Under the pieces are notes generated by a model. That model was not told where the DNA came from, searched no databases, and saw only the letters and a list, made by a program, of their open reading frames with translations. Below are positions 21,163 through 28,186 of a DNA stretch of 28,760 nucleotides, piece after piece. This DNA is from JAEZJZ01 sp964450265. GTDB taxonomy: Bacteria > Bacillota > UBA994 > UBA5500. Where the stretch lies: the NCBI GenBank assembly GCA_964450265.1, contig CAYVCY010000010.1:1-28760 (forward strand). Reading direction: 5' to 3'. Every line of letters starts with the position of its first letter. The stretch's first letter is position 1. The translations under genes were made by a program, and so were the position numbers.

Positions 21163-23802
21163 TTATCCCCTTTCTGATTCGGGAGTTGCCAGCAACTGAC
21201 GGGCGAGCGCCAACTCCTCCGCTTTGTTCTGCACCAAGCCATTGAGGCGGGCGTTGCGCAGCTGTTTGAGCACGGCACCGACTGCTGGCCCAGGTTTCAG
21301 CCCCAGACCCAACAGATCATGACCGTCTGTCTCCACATTCACTTTCAGCAACTCGCCATAATAAAGGGCCATCTGCTGGCGCACCTGGTTACCGTACAAT
21401 ACAGAGGCTGCTACTTGACATTCAGGCGACATCTCCTTCAGCAACTGATAGACCTGGTGTTTCTCCAGATCACGACCCAGCTCGGCTGACAGCGCGGCCA
21501 AAGATTGCTTGAACTGCAATACCTGTTCACGATCCCGTTTTGAGAGCGCCAGACGCTCTGGCAGAGTCTGCACCGCCGCCGGCGGCAGGCTGTTGGCGAT
21601 CAGCAGCAGATAGACCAGCGCCCGATCCAACTGGTGCCCAGGTCCCAGGCTGACGAACCATTGGCACTGCTGGTCAGCTTCTTTCAGCTGCTGGATCAGC
21701 AGGTCACTGAACTGCAACTCCGGCAGGATGTCCTTCCAGATGCCCAGCTCATCCATGCGCAGCAGCATGCGTACCGCCTGTTCCTCTGCGAAGATATTCC
21801 AGATCTCATGGTGCAGTCGCTCTGCTCCTACTTTATGCAGCAGATCGTTCTCCAAGGCATTCTGCAGAAAACGCATGGTCTCCGGTTCGATGCTGAAGCC
21901 GTATCGCTGCTCAAACCGTACCGCCCGCAAGATGCGGGTAGGGTCTTCCACAAAGCTGAGGTTGAATAGCACCCTGACAATGCCCTCGGCCAAGTCATCT
22001 CTGCCGCCGAAGAAATCCAGCAGCTGGCCATGACGCTGGCCGTTCAAGGCGATAGCCATGGTGTTGATGGTGAAGTCCCGTCGGTAGAGATCCTGCTTGA
22101 TGTTGCTCTGCTCCACCTCTGGCAAAGCCGCCGGATTGGCGTAAAACTCGGTGCGAGCGGTGACCAGGTCCAGGCTCAATCCCCCTGGGAAGACGAGAGT
22201 CGCTGTGTCAAACTTGGGATATGTCCTTAGATCGGCGCTGAGCACCTTGGCCAGGTGCTCGGCGAAGGGGATAGCTCTCGGCTCGATCACGATATCCACA
22301 TCCAGGTTAGGCAAACCAAGCAGCAAGTCCCTGACCATGCCTCCCACCAGATAAGCCTTCACGCCTTGACGATCGGCCTCCTGGCCGATCAACAGCAGCA
22401 TGCCCTGCAGCCTTTTGGGCAGTTGCTCCACCATCAGATCGGTCAACCGTTGCACCTGCATTGCCCGCTCGGGCAGCTGATGCCTAAAGTTGGCCTGATA
22501 CCAATGGGGGTAGCTGCGCCCATGCAGGGCTCGCAACACATCGGTGCGAGTGACTATACCCAGCAGTTGACCATCTTTGTCTACCACCGGCAATCGGCCA
22601 ACATCTCTTCCGATCAGCACTCGCTGCACATCGTCCAGGGTGGCGTCAGGCTGAACCGTCCAGACGCGAGCGGTCATAAAGGCTTTAACCGGGGCATGCT
22701 GCAAACCGTGGTGAATGGATTTATCCACATCCCGGCGAGAGACTACGCCCACAAGCTTTCCCCCGTCAACCACCGGCAGACCGCTGTGGCCATAACGCAG
22801 CATGGCCTCGCTGGCCGCCTGCATGCTGGTCTCTACACCTGTAGTATGCACCGGTCGGGACATCAAGTCCCTGGCCCGCAGCGGTGGCTGCAGTTGCTCG
22901 GACAAAGCCTGGATCAATTCCTCCTTCAGTTCAGCCAACGGGCGTCCATGGATGGTGGCGGCAGCTGCCTGAGGATGCCCTCCGCCTCCAAAAAGACCGA
23001 TCAGCTCGTTGATCGGCAGCTGATTATGACGGCTGCGTCCCACCAGATGCACCCTTTGATCCATCTGCACCAGACAGAAGATGAGATCAGCGTCTTCCAG
23101 TTCAGCCAATCGTTCGGCCAGCAGACCCAAACCATCGATGTACTCGTCTACCGAGCAGACTGTCAGCAGTGTATTCACTCCGCTGAAGGAATGACGTTCC
23201 GAATTTGCCAACAGCACCTCCATCAACTGTCGCTGCCCCAAATTGAGCGGGTTGTGGACATACTTGGCGACCACTGCTAGATCGGCCCCCTGGCCAAGCA
23301 GATAGCCGACCGCATGAATATCCGTCACAGTGGTGCTTTGGGTGGTCAGGCAAGCGGTGTCCGCATAGATGCCCAAAGCCATCACAGTAGCCTCTAGGGG
23401 CGTCAAACCGATGGATTGCTGCGCTAACTGCTGCACTAGGTAGCTGGTTACAGCACCTACCGGTTGGTTATGGATCACCGCATCCGCAATCGGCGATTCA
23501 GGTTCTGGATGATGGTCATAGACGGTCACCTTCACGCCCGCTTGACCGATCAACTGCTGAAATCTACCTAGGCGACGGGGCTGCGCGGTGTCTACCACGA
23601 TCAACTCACTGACGGTGCCCAAGTGCAGCATCTCTGGCGCTTTAATCGGCAACAGATCCTTATGTAGGGAATAAAACTCCCGCACTGGGCGACCGAGGTG
23701 CCCAGGGAAGAACAGGCTAGCATCGGGATACAGCTTTCCGGCCGCAAGCATCGCCCCCAGGCCGTCAAAGTCAGTCCCTACATGGGTAGTGATTACCTGC
23801 AC
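21163..23802 (-). CDS. DHH phosphoesterase - CBS pair - tRNA nucleotidyltransferase fusion
   Basis: The 879-residue protein has three parts. Residues 1-300 form a DHH/DHHA1 phosphoesterase: TTHVGTDFDGLG, VVDTAQ, DHHPE near 96, and GGGGHPQAAAATI near 272. Residues about 309-428 are two CBS domains (LMSRPVHTT and FMTARVWTV), likely binding adenine nucleotides. The rest is a class II tRNA nucleotidyltransferase/poly(A) polymerase: YLVGGMVRDLLLG, LDVDIV (catalytic Asp pair near 501-503), RRDFTINTMAI and DPTRILRAVRF. It may add CCA or only A to tRNA 3' ends; specificity cannot be read with certainty. The architecture is known from several bacteria. A GTG at 23802, 8 nt after a run of eight G, is the likely start; an ATG at 23820 lacks a ribosome site. 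Confidence 0.93.
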   Translation of the reverse strand: MQVITTHVGTDFDGLGAMLAAGKLYPDASLFFPGHLGRPVREFYSLHKDLLPIKAPEMLHLGTVSELIVVDTAQPRRLGRFQQLIGQAGVKVTVYDHHPEPESPIADAVIHNQPVGAVTSYLVQQLAQQSIGLTPLEATVMALGIYADTACLTTQSTTVTDIHAVGYLLGQGADLAVVAKYVHNPLNLGQRQLMEVLLANSERHSFSGVNTLLTVCSVDEYIDGLGLLAERLAELEDADLIFCLVQMDQRVHLVGRSRHNQLPINELIGLFGGGGHPQAAAATIHGRPLAELKEELIQALSEQLQPPLRARDLMSRPVHTTGVETSMQAASEAMLRYGHSGLPVVDGGKLVGVVSRRDVDKSIHHGLQHAPVKAFMTARVWTVQPDATLDDVQRVLIGRDVGRLPVVDKDGQLLGIVTRTDVLRALHGRSYPHWYQANFRHQLPERAMQVQRLTDLMVEQLPKRLQGMLLLIGQEADRQGVKAYLVGGMVRDLLLGLPNLDVDIVIEPRAIPFAEHLAKVLSADLRTYPKFDTATLVFPGGLSLDLVTARTEFYANPAALPEVEQSNIKQDLYRRDFTINTMAIALNGQRHGQLLDFFGGRDDLAEGIVRVLFNLSFVEDPTRILRAVRFEQRYGFSIEPETMRFLQNALENDLLHKVGAERLHHEIWNIFAEEQAVRMLLRMDELGIWKDILPELQFSDLLIQQLKEADQQCQWFVSLGPGHQLDRALVYLLLIANSLPPAAVQTLPERLALSKRDREQVLQFKQSLAALSAELGRDLEKHQVYQLLKEMSPECQVAASVLYGNQVRQQMALYYGELLKVNVETDGHDLLGLGLKPGPAVGAVLKQLRNARLNGLVQNKAEELALARQLLATPESERG

Positions 23803-23895
23803 TCTCAAATCCCCCCCCATCGGTCAAGCCGATGGTTGCTTGCGCAACAATCGCTTTATCTGCCCCGCAACATCTACGGATGTTGCTAGGCGTTC

Positions 23896-23904
23896 ATTAT
23901 AACA
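23896..23904 (-). promoter_or_regulatory. Extended -10 promoter upstream of the DHH-CBS-nucleotidyltransferase operon
   Basis: The minus strand reads TGTTATAAT (23904-23896), a perfect TATAAT with TGn extension. No clear -35 is seen. The predicted start near 23889 gives a leader of about 87 nt, which contains a gcaacatc/gatgttgc hairpin (about 23868-23887). Confidence 0.6.
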
Positions 23905-23960
23905 TTTATTCTCCACCTGCTTCCATTGTCCCTTTATTCCCACCCAAAGACTGGCTAAGA

Positions 23961-24038
23961 GGTGGGACTGGGGGACTGGCCCTACTGTTCTATTCCGCCT
24001 TGGCGGAATGGATCAGAGGGCCTGTCCCCACCGTCCCG
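23961..24038 (+). repeat. Full-length GTGGGAC hairpin repeat, copy A
   Basis: The element starts ggtgggactgggggactggc and ends ggcctgtccccacc, so its ends pair with each other. The centre holds a second hairpin, attccgcc-tt-ggcggaat, extended outward by ctgttc/gatcag with mismatches. The same design with changed but still pairing bases occurs at 26811-26881. It sits in the gap between spoVAE and the nucleotidyltransferase operon, which otherwise holds only a promoter and the 24043-24152 element. Confidence 0.8.
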
Positions 24039-24042
24039 CCGG

Positions 24043-24152
24043 GTCATTCTGAGGCTTCAGCCGAAGAATCTAAACCCGGCGACGCCGTGACGTCGCCGGG
24101 TAAGATCCTTATCTTGCGCGTAGGATGACCAAAAAAGGACGCGCAGAATGAC
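24043..24152. repeat. Inverted-repeat element with GTCATTCTG ends and inner hairpin
   Basis: Perfect 9-bp terminal inverted repeats (gtcattctg at 24043-24051, cagaatgac at 24144-24152) bracket about 90 nt. Inside is a perfect 11-bp stem acccggcgacg (24074-24084) / cgtcgccgggt (24091-24101). In the spoVA reading direction that stem is followed by TTAGATTCTTC, so it may also terminate spoVA transcription. A related gttctt-ccgaagaatc block occurs on the other strand near 26770-26800. It begins 14 nt past the spoVAE stop codon. Confidence 0.7.
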
Positions 24153-24166
24153 AAGAAAAGCAGCGT

Positions 24167-24520
24167 TCAACTATGGGGATTAAAGATCACCGCCGTCAAA
24201 AAGCCGAAGATGATTGCCGCAGTGATTCCTGCGCTGGATAGTTCAAATACCCCGGTGAGCACACCGATGATGCCGTTCTGCTGGGCTTCTCGAATTGCTC
24301 CCTGGACCAACTGGTGGCCAAAGGAGGAGATGGGCACCGTAGCACCGGCGCCGGCAAACTGCACTAACGGCTCATAGAGGCCGAGACCGGAGGCGATCCC
24401 TCCCAAGACTACAAACAGCGTCAGAACGTGGGCCGGAGTGAGTGGAGTCAAGTCAAACAGCAGCTGAGCCACGCCGCAGATTGCTCCGCCCACCAAGAAC
24501 GCGGTCAAATAATTACCCAA
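24167..24520 (-). CDS. spoVAE: Stage V sporulation protein AE (SpoVAEb type)
   Basis: SpoVAE is a small membrane protein of the channel complex that moves dipicolinic acid into the forespore and out on germination. The 117-residue protein begins LGNYLTAFLVGGAICGVAQLL and contains GLGLYEPLVQFAGAGATVPISSFG and GIIGVLTGVFELSSAGITAAIIFGFL, close in pattern to SpoVAC. I chose a TTG start at 24520, inside the end of spoVAD with an 8-nt overlap, because GAGGGG lies about 8 nt before it and the Bacillus protein begins at the same point. An upstream in-frame extension to 24571 overlaps spoVAD further without support. It ends the spoVAC-AD-AE cluster. Confidence 0.93.
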   Translation of the reverse strand: MGNYLTAFLVGGAICGVAQLLFDLTPLTPAHVLTLFVVLGGIASGLGLYEPLVQFAGAGATVPISSFGHQLVQGAIREAQQNGIIGVLTGVFELSSAGITAAIIFGFLTAVIFNPHS

Positions 24521-25562
24521 TTCCCTCACCCCTCTGTGCAGGCATTTCAATCGCCACTGCGTGGGCGACACAGGGAATGCTCTCCCCTTGTTGATACGAA
24601 GTAGGGCTGAGCAACGCCCCCGTGGCGACCGCCAGCACCCGGCCTAGCTCCCCGGCGCGCATCTGTTGCATAATCGAGCCATAGATGACGGCAGCGGAGC
24701 AGGCGCAGCCGCTACCTCCGGCAAAGACCGGTTGGTGATGTCGGTCGTATATCCGGCACCCACAATCATCATAGTTATTCCGCACATCAACCCCCGCCAA
24801 GTCCATCAACTCGATCAGGATGCGCTTGCCTACGGTGGCCAAGTCGCCGGTGAGAATCAAATCGTAGTCCCCTGGCTGTCTGCCTGTGTCCTGCAGATGC
24901 CTCTGCAGCGTATCGGCCGCAGCTGGAGCCATGGCCGATCCCATATCGAACGGATCCTTGATGCCCCGATCCAACACTTTCCCGATGGTAAAATGGGTTA
25001 CCTGGGGCAAGTTAGCCGCCTTTAAGGACGGATGGACGACCAGAGCAGCTCCGCTGCCGGTAACCGTATTCTGCGCATACGGCGGTTTCTGTCCCCCGTA
25101 CTCGGTCGGGAAACGGTACTGGCGCTCACTGGCACCGTAATGGCTGGAGACCGCTGCTACAATGCAGTCGGCATAGCCGGCATCCACCAGGGCAGCAGCC
25201 AGTCCCAGGCTCTCGGTCATCCCCGAACAGGCACTGTACAGCCCCAAGAAGGGCAAACCAAGGTCTCTGGCCGCAAAATTGCTGGAGACAATTTGATTGA
25301 GCAGGTCGCCAGCCAACATCAGATCCACCCGATCGATGGATAGCTGGGCTTTGTCCAGCACCAGGTGCACCGCATCCTTCATCAGGGCTCGCTCGCAGGC
25401 CTCAAAGCTCTTCTGTCCGTTCATCTGATCTGGGTAGATCAGGTCAAAACTGTCACCTAACGGTCCTTGACCTTCCAGGGGACCGACTACAGTCGAAGTC
25501 TCCAGGATCAGCGGCGGGTTTTGGAACTCGAGGGTCTGTGCACCAACCTTTTTCCTGGCCAT
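24513..25562 (-). CDS. spoVAD: Stage V sporulation protein AD
   Basis: SpoVAD is a soluble, thiolase-fold, dipicolinic-acid-binding protein of the SpoVA complex in the spore inner membrane. The 349-residue protein has LILETSTVVGPLEGQGPLGDSFD at the N-terminus, then SACSGMTESLGLAAALVDAG, SSHYGASERQYRFPTEYGGQ, and NNYDDCGCRIYD with GGSGCACSA. These are strong family marks. The ATG at 25562 has GGAGGGAG a few nt upstream. The gene follows spoVAC after an 88-nt gap and overlaps spoVAE. Length matches the roughly 340-residue family. Confidence 0.97.
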   Translation of the reverse strand: MARKKVGAQTLEFQNPPLILETSTVVGPLEGQGPLGDSFDLIYPDQMNGQKSFEACERALMKDAVHLVLDKAQLSIDRVDLMLAGDLLNQIVSSNFAARDLGLPFLGLYSACSGMTESLGLAAALVDAGYADCIVAAVSSHYGASERQYRFPTEYGGQKPPYAQNTVTGSGAALVVHPSLKAANLPQVTHFTIGKVLDRGIKDPFDMGSAMAPAAADTLQRHLQDTGRQPGDYDLILTGDLATVGKRILIELMDLAGVDVRNNYDDCGCRIYDRHHQPVFAGGSGCACSAAVIYGSIMQQMRAGELGRVLAVATGALLSPTSYQQGESIPCVAHAVAIEMPAQRGEGIG

Positions 25563-25650
25563 TATTCTCCCTCCTAGTAACACGTCAAACCACAGAGCAA
25601 GCATCTGTTGCACGGAAGCTTAACACAGCTTCCAGCTCAGTCGCTTTGAA

Positions 25651-26124
25651 CTAATTGAGCAGAGACCAGATTATACCGATGAAGAAGGCTGTGACCGCGC
25701 CGAAGGTGATCACCGGGCCAGCCAGCGAAAACATCTTGGCGCCTATTCCTAAGACCCATCCCTCACGCTTGAACTCCAAAGCGGCCGAAACCACCGAATT
25801 GGCGAAACCGGTCACCGGCACGGCAGTGCCTGCTCCGGCAAACTGTCCCAACACGTCATAGACGCCTAGGCCGGTGAGCACGGAAGCGATAAAGATCAGT
25901 GTCGCTACCGTCGGATTGCCTGCCTCTTCAGGCTTGAACCCGAGGCCGATATAAAACCTGCCGATCGCTTGACCGATCACGCAGATCGTCCCCCCCACCA
26001 AGTAGGCCACAATTAAATTGCGCAGCACCGGGATCTTCAGTCTCTTCTGCTGCGCCAGCTGCTGATACTCCTTGTTCAACGTCTGCTCATGCTTCATTTT
26101 CTGCTTCTTAGTCTTAACGGCCAA
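25651..26124 (-). CDS. spoVAC: Stage V sporulation protein AC
   Basis: SpoVAC is the membrane channel component of the dipicolinic acid transport complex and acts as a mechanosensitive channel in Bacillus. The 157-residue protein starts with a basic cytoplasmic stretch and has about four membrane helices, with NLIVAYLVGGTICVIGQ, GLGVYDVLGQFAGAGTAVPVTGFANSV and the terminal ITFGAVTAFFIGIIW. I chose a TTG start at 26124, 9 nt after AGGAGG; an internal ATG (MKHEQ) ten codons in is less supported. It heads the reduced spoVAC-AD-AE set, without spoVAA, AB or AF, as is usual in Clostridia. A terminator of the preceding dodecin gene lies just upstream. Confidence 0.95.
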   Translation of the reverse strand: MAVKTKKQKMKHEQTLNKEYQQLAQQKRLKIPVLRNLIVAYLVGGTICVIGQAIGRFYIGLGFKPEEAGNPTVATLIFIASVLTGLGVYDVLGQFAGAGTAVPVTGFANSVVSAALEFKREGWVLGIGAKMFSLAGPVITFGAVTAFFIGIIWSLLN

Positions 26125-26160
26125 TCCGTACTGCCTCCTCCCGCGAAAATGTGTACAAGA

Positions 26161-26195
26161 ACCAAAGTGAAAAAGGCCCAGGCATCGCCCGGGCC
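26161..26195 (-). terminator. Intrinsic terminator after the dodecin gene
   Basis: The arms ggcccaggc (26175-26183) and gcccgggcc (26187-26195) form a 9-bp stem with one G-U pair in RNA and a 3-nt loop. On the minus strand it is followed by TTTTTCACTTT. It starts 11 nt after the dodecin stop and separates that small operon from spoVAC. Confidence 0.9.
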
Positions 26196-26206
26196 GGATG
26201 AGGCTC

Positions 26207-26410
26207 CTACTGCTCCACGTAAGCAATCTTTACGTTTGCCTTATAATCCACGATCTTGCCCTGGTGCACACTGCCGGTGAAATTGTAGACCTCCACCCCG
26301 GTAATGTTGTCTACGCTGCGAGCTGCCTCCGTGACTGCGTTTTCAATCGCATCGTCAAAACTGGACTTTGATTCACCCACCAACTCCAAGACCTTCACCA
26401 CTGTGCTCAC
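26207..26410 (-). CDS. Dodecin family protein lacking the flavin-contact residues
   Basis: Dodecins are small proteins that assemble into hollow dodecamers and usually store flavins. This 67-residue protein fits the size and the fold pattern: KVLELVGESKSSFDDAIENAV, VDNITGVEVYNFTG, and the final strand with DYKANVKIAYVEQ. Compared with characterised flavin dodecins, the stacking Trp of the DWFEV-type segment is replaced by Gly38 (TGVEV), and the Gln of the FQV segment by Lys57. It probably does not bind flavin in the known way. The GTG start overlaps the stop of the upstream small membrane-protein gene (GTGA) and has AGGAGG 8 nt ahead. It lies between sigF and spoVAC, with its own terminator. 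Confidence 0.85.
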   Translation of the reverse strand: MSTVVKVLELVGESKSSFDDAIENAVTEAARSVDNITGVEVYNFTGSVHQGKIVDYKANVKIAYVEQ

Positions 26411-26613
26411 ACGATCACCCTCCTAGTGACGATAATCTGATAGGGATGCTCCCACCGAGGTGAAAGTGACGCCTCCGCCTGTTGCCAGACCAAGATGGCC
26501 CCCCGGGGCGTCCGTTGCACCGACAAGGACCAAACCAGCCAGCCGGCAAAAACCAGTGCCACGATCAAGAACAGCGAAATCATCGCCACCCTTAAGCGTA
26601 GATTGATCTGCAT
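26407..26613 (-). CDS. Small single-pass membrane protein of unknown function
   Basis: The 68-residue protein has one hydrophobic helix (about residues 9-30, ending in GWLVWSL) and a short tail with RTPRGAILVWQQAEASLSPR. I do not recognise a family. The ATG at 26613 follows a very strong ribosome site, AAAGGGGGTGA, by about 8 nt; an in-frame upstream start at 26625 overlaps that site. The stop overlaps the dodecin GTG, so the two form a coupled pair. It is preceded by the spoIIA-operon terminator, so it needs its own promoter. Coding is supported by the ribosome site and coupling rather than by homology. Confidence 0.65.
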   Translation of the reverse strand: MQINLRLRVAMISLFLIVALVFAGWLVWSLSVQRTPRGAILVWQQAEASLSPRWEHPYQIIVTRRVIV

Positions 26614-26687
26614 CGGTGGTCTCACCCCCTTTCATGTTTCTTGTCTTATTATTGTCAAGAGATCCTGTAAATACTCGATTAACAAGC

Positions 26688-26717
26688 AAAAAAAAGCCGC
26701 CCGACAAGCGAGCGACT
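26688..26717 (-). terminator. Intrinsic terminator of the spoIIA-sigF operon
   Basis: On the minus strand a 9-bp stem with two G-T pairs (26717-26709 with 26703-26695, loop CTTGT) runs directly into eight T residues. It is about 240 nt past sigF and after the two repeat copies, so the sigF mRNA would carry those hairpins in its 3' untranslated region. Confidence 0.8.
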
Positions 26718-26724
26718 GAAAGCG

Positions 26725-26782
26725 AGTGGGACCGGGGGACTGCCCCGCAACATTAGCCGCAAAAGGCTGGATTCTTCGGCCG
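26725..26782 (+). repeat. GTGGGAC repeat, copy C (internally deleted)
   Basis: It starts agtgggaccgggggactg like the full copies, then jumps to ccccgcaacatt...ccgcaaaaggctggatt, which matches the flank just after the copy at 26811-26881 (cccgcgacatt...ccgcagaggactggatt). The central hairpin and right arm are missing. Together with the following copy it forms a tandem pair in the gap downstream of sigF. Confidence 0.65.
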
Positions 26783-26810
26783 AAGCTCCACGGCATGACA
26801 CCGCGAGGTG

Positions 26811-26920
26811 AGTGGGACCGGGGGACCGGCTCTACTGTTCTGTTCCGCCTTGGCGGAATGGAACAGAGTGCCTGTCCCACTGTCCCGCGACATTGACCGC
26901 AGAGGACTGGATTGCTCGCC
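26811..26920 (+). repeat. Full-length GTGGGAC hairpin repeat, copy B, with conserved flank
   Basis: The hairpin proper spans 26811-26881 and has perfect 8-bp ends, agtgggac and gtcccact. The central stem ctgttctgttccgcc-tt-ggcggaatggaacag pairs at 13 of 15 positions. Compared with copy A, the bases differ but the pairing is kept. The flank to about 26920 matches the flank of copy C. With copy C it fills most of the 329-nt gap after sigF; no gene is visible there. Confidence 0.8.
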
Positions 26921-26954
26921 ACACTCTGCGAATGAAAGCAAAGGGTATGCTCAG

Positions 26955-27713
26955 CTAGTCGTCACTCAGCCTCGAGCGCAATTTCAGCAAGATCTGCTTC
27001 TCCAACCGGGAGATCTGCACTTGCGATACGTGTAACCTGGCCGCAATTTCTGTCTGGGTCTTGCCTTGAAAATAACGCATGCGAATGATCTGCTGCTCCC
27101 GCGGCGACAGGGTAGCCAATACCTCCTGCAGCGCTATGCTATCCACCCACGAGGCATCCGGCTCCGGATCGGCCGACAGGTGATCCAGCACATAGATCGG
27201 ATTGCCATCGTCCTGATAGATCTGCTCGTGAATAGATGTCGGGTGGCTGGTAGCCGTCTGAGCCATCACCAAGGTCTCAGTATTTACCTCTAAGGCGGAA
27301 GCCAGCTCCTCGATAGTCGCCTCTCGCCCTAGGGTGCGCCTGAGCACCTCCTGTTCCCTTCTGGCCTTCACGGCCAACTCCTTCAGGCTACGGGCAACCT
27401 TCACCGGACCGTTATCCCGCAGGTAGCGTCGGATCTCACCCAGAATCAGCGGCACCGCGTAAGTGGAAAACTTGACATCCATCGATAGATCAAAGCGATC
27501 GATCGCTTTCAGCAGGCCGATGCAACCGAGTTGATATAGATCCTCGATCTCGTGTTGTCGGTGGGCAAAACGACCCACCAAGGCCCTGACCAAGCGTAAG
27601 TTGCTTTGCGCCAAGCGTTCTCGCGCCTGTTCGTCGCCCGCTTGCGAGCGCGCCAGCAGCAACTTGGTCTCCTCGTCAGTCAGCAGACGATCGACCTTCT
27701 TCTGCTCATGCAT
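26955..27713 (-). CDS. sigF: RNA polymerase sporulation sigma factor SigF
   Basis: SigF (SpoIIAC) is the first forespore-specific sigma factor. The 252-residue protein has region 2 (NLRLVRALVGRF, DLYQLGCIGLLKAIDRFD, KFSTYAVPLILGEIRRYLRD), region 3 (RSLKELAVKARR) and the region 4 helix-turn-helix (LSPREQQIIRMRYF, KTQTEIAARLHVSQVQISRLE). The ATG at 27713 is 6 nt after the spoIIAB stop, and GAGGTG at the end of spoIIAB serves as ribosome site. Its activity would be held off by SpoIIAB and released by SpoIIAA. It is the last gene of the operon. Confidence 0.97.
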   Translation of the reverse strand: MHEQKKVDRLLTDEETKLLLARSQAGDEQARERLAQSNLRLVRALVGRFAHRQHEIEDLYQLGCIGLLKAIDRFDLSMDVKFSTYAVPLILGEIRRYLRDNGPVKVARSLKELAVKARREQEVLRRTLGREATIEELASALEVNTETLVMAQTATSHPTSIHEQIYQDDGNPIYVLDHLSADPEPDASWVDSIALQEVLATLSPREQQIIRMRYFQGKTQTEIAARLHVSQVQISRLEKQILLKLRSRLSDD

Positions 27714-27719
27714 CAGGGT

Positions 27720-28169
27720 CTACACCTCGATGTCGGGCGACCCCGCCAACCATTTTACCATGCGCACGATGGTACCTTTACCGGGGGACGAGGTTACCTC
27801 CAGTTCATCCATGAAACTCTCCATGAAGGAAAAGCCCATGCCGGTACGCTCCTGCTCAGGCTTGGTGGTGAACATCGGCTCGCGGGCTTGAGCCACGTCG
27901 GGGATGCCTACCCCGTCATCCTCCACCAGCACCTCCAACCCTTGATTATCCAGGATACTTGCTCTCACCCTGACCTCACCGACAGACTGATCGTAGCCAT
28001 GGATCACGGCATTGGTCACAGCTTCCGAGATGGCGGTGGTGATCTCGTCGATCGATTGCACTGTCCAGTCTCCCACCTGCAAAGCGAACGCAGCCACGGC
28101 TTGCCGGGCGAAACTCTCATTCTGCGACAGACTGGGGAATACCAGCAGCATGTGGTTCTTGACCTGCAT
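27720..28169 (-). CDS. spoIIAB: Anti-sigma F factor / serine kinase SpoIIAB
   Basis: SpoIIAB binds SigF and keeps it inactive, and phosphorylates SpoIIAA on a serine. The 149-residue protein has a GHKL ATPase fold: N-box EITTAISEAVTNAVIHGYDQ, G1 box VEDDGVGIPD, and the G2 region FTTKPEQERTGMGFSFMES. The start is the ATG at 28169, 9 nt after AGGAGG; another ATG at 28178 lies directly on that site and is unlikely. The gene is 17 nt after spoIIAA and 6 nt before sigF. Length matches the roughly 146 residues of Bacillus. Confidence 0.97.
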   Translation of the reverse strand: MQVKNHMLLVFPSLSQNESFARQAVAAFALQVGDWTVQSIDEITTAISEAVTNAVIHGYDQSVGEVRVRASILDNQGLEVLVEDDGVGIPDVAQAREPMFTTKPEQERTGMGFSFMESFMDELEVTSSPGKGTIVRMVKWLAGSPDIEV

Positions 28170-28186
28170 TATCTCCATCCTCCTGA

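Noticed and set aside
22255..23280. Plus-strand open frame of 341 codons opposite the DHH-CBS-nucleotidyltransferase gene
   Set aside because: Antisense shadow of a confidently identified gene, with His/Gln-rich composition and no family-like motif.
26647..26674. Possible sigma-F or sigma-A promoter before the small membrane protein gene (GTATT ... GACAATAATA, or TTGACA at 26658-26653)
   Set aside because: The spacer of the sigma-F reading is 13 nt rather than about 15, and the TTGACA has no matching -10 at 16-18 nt. A promoter is expected here, but I cannot place it.
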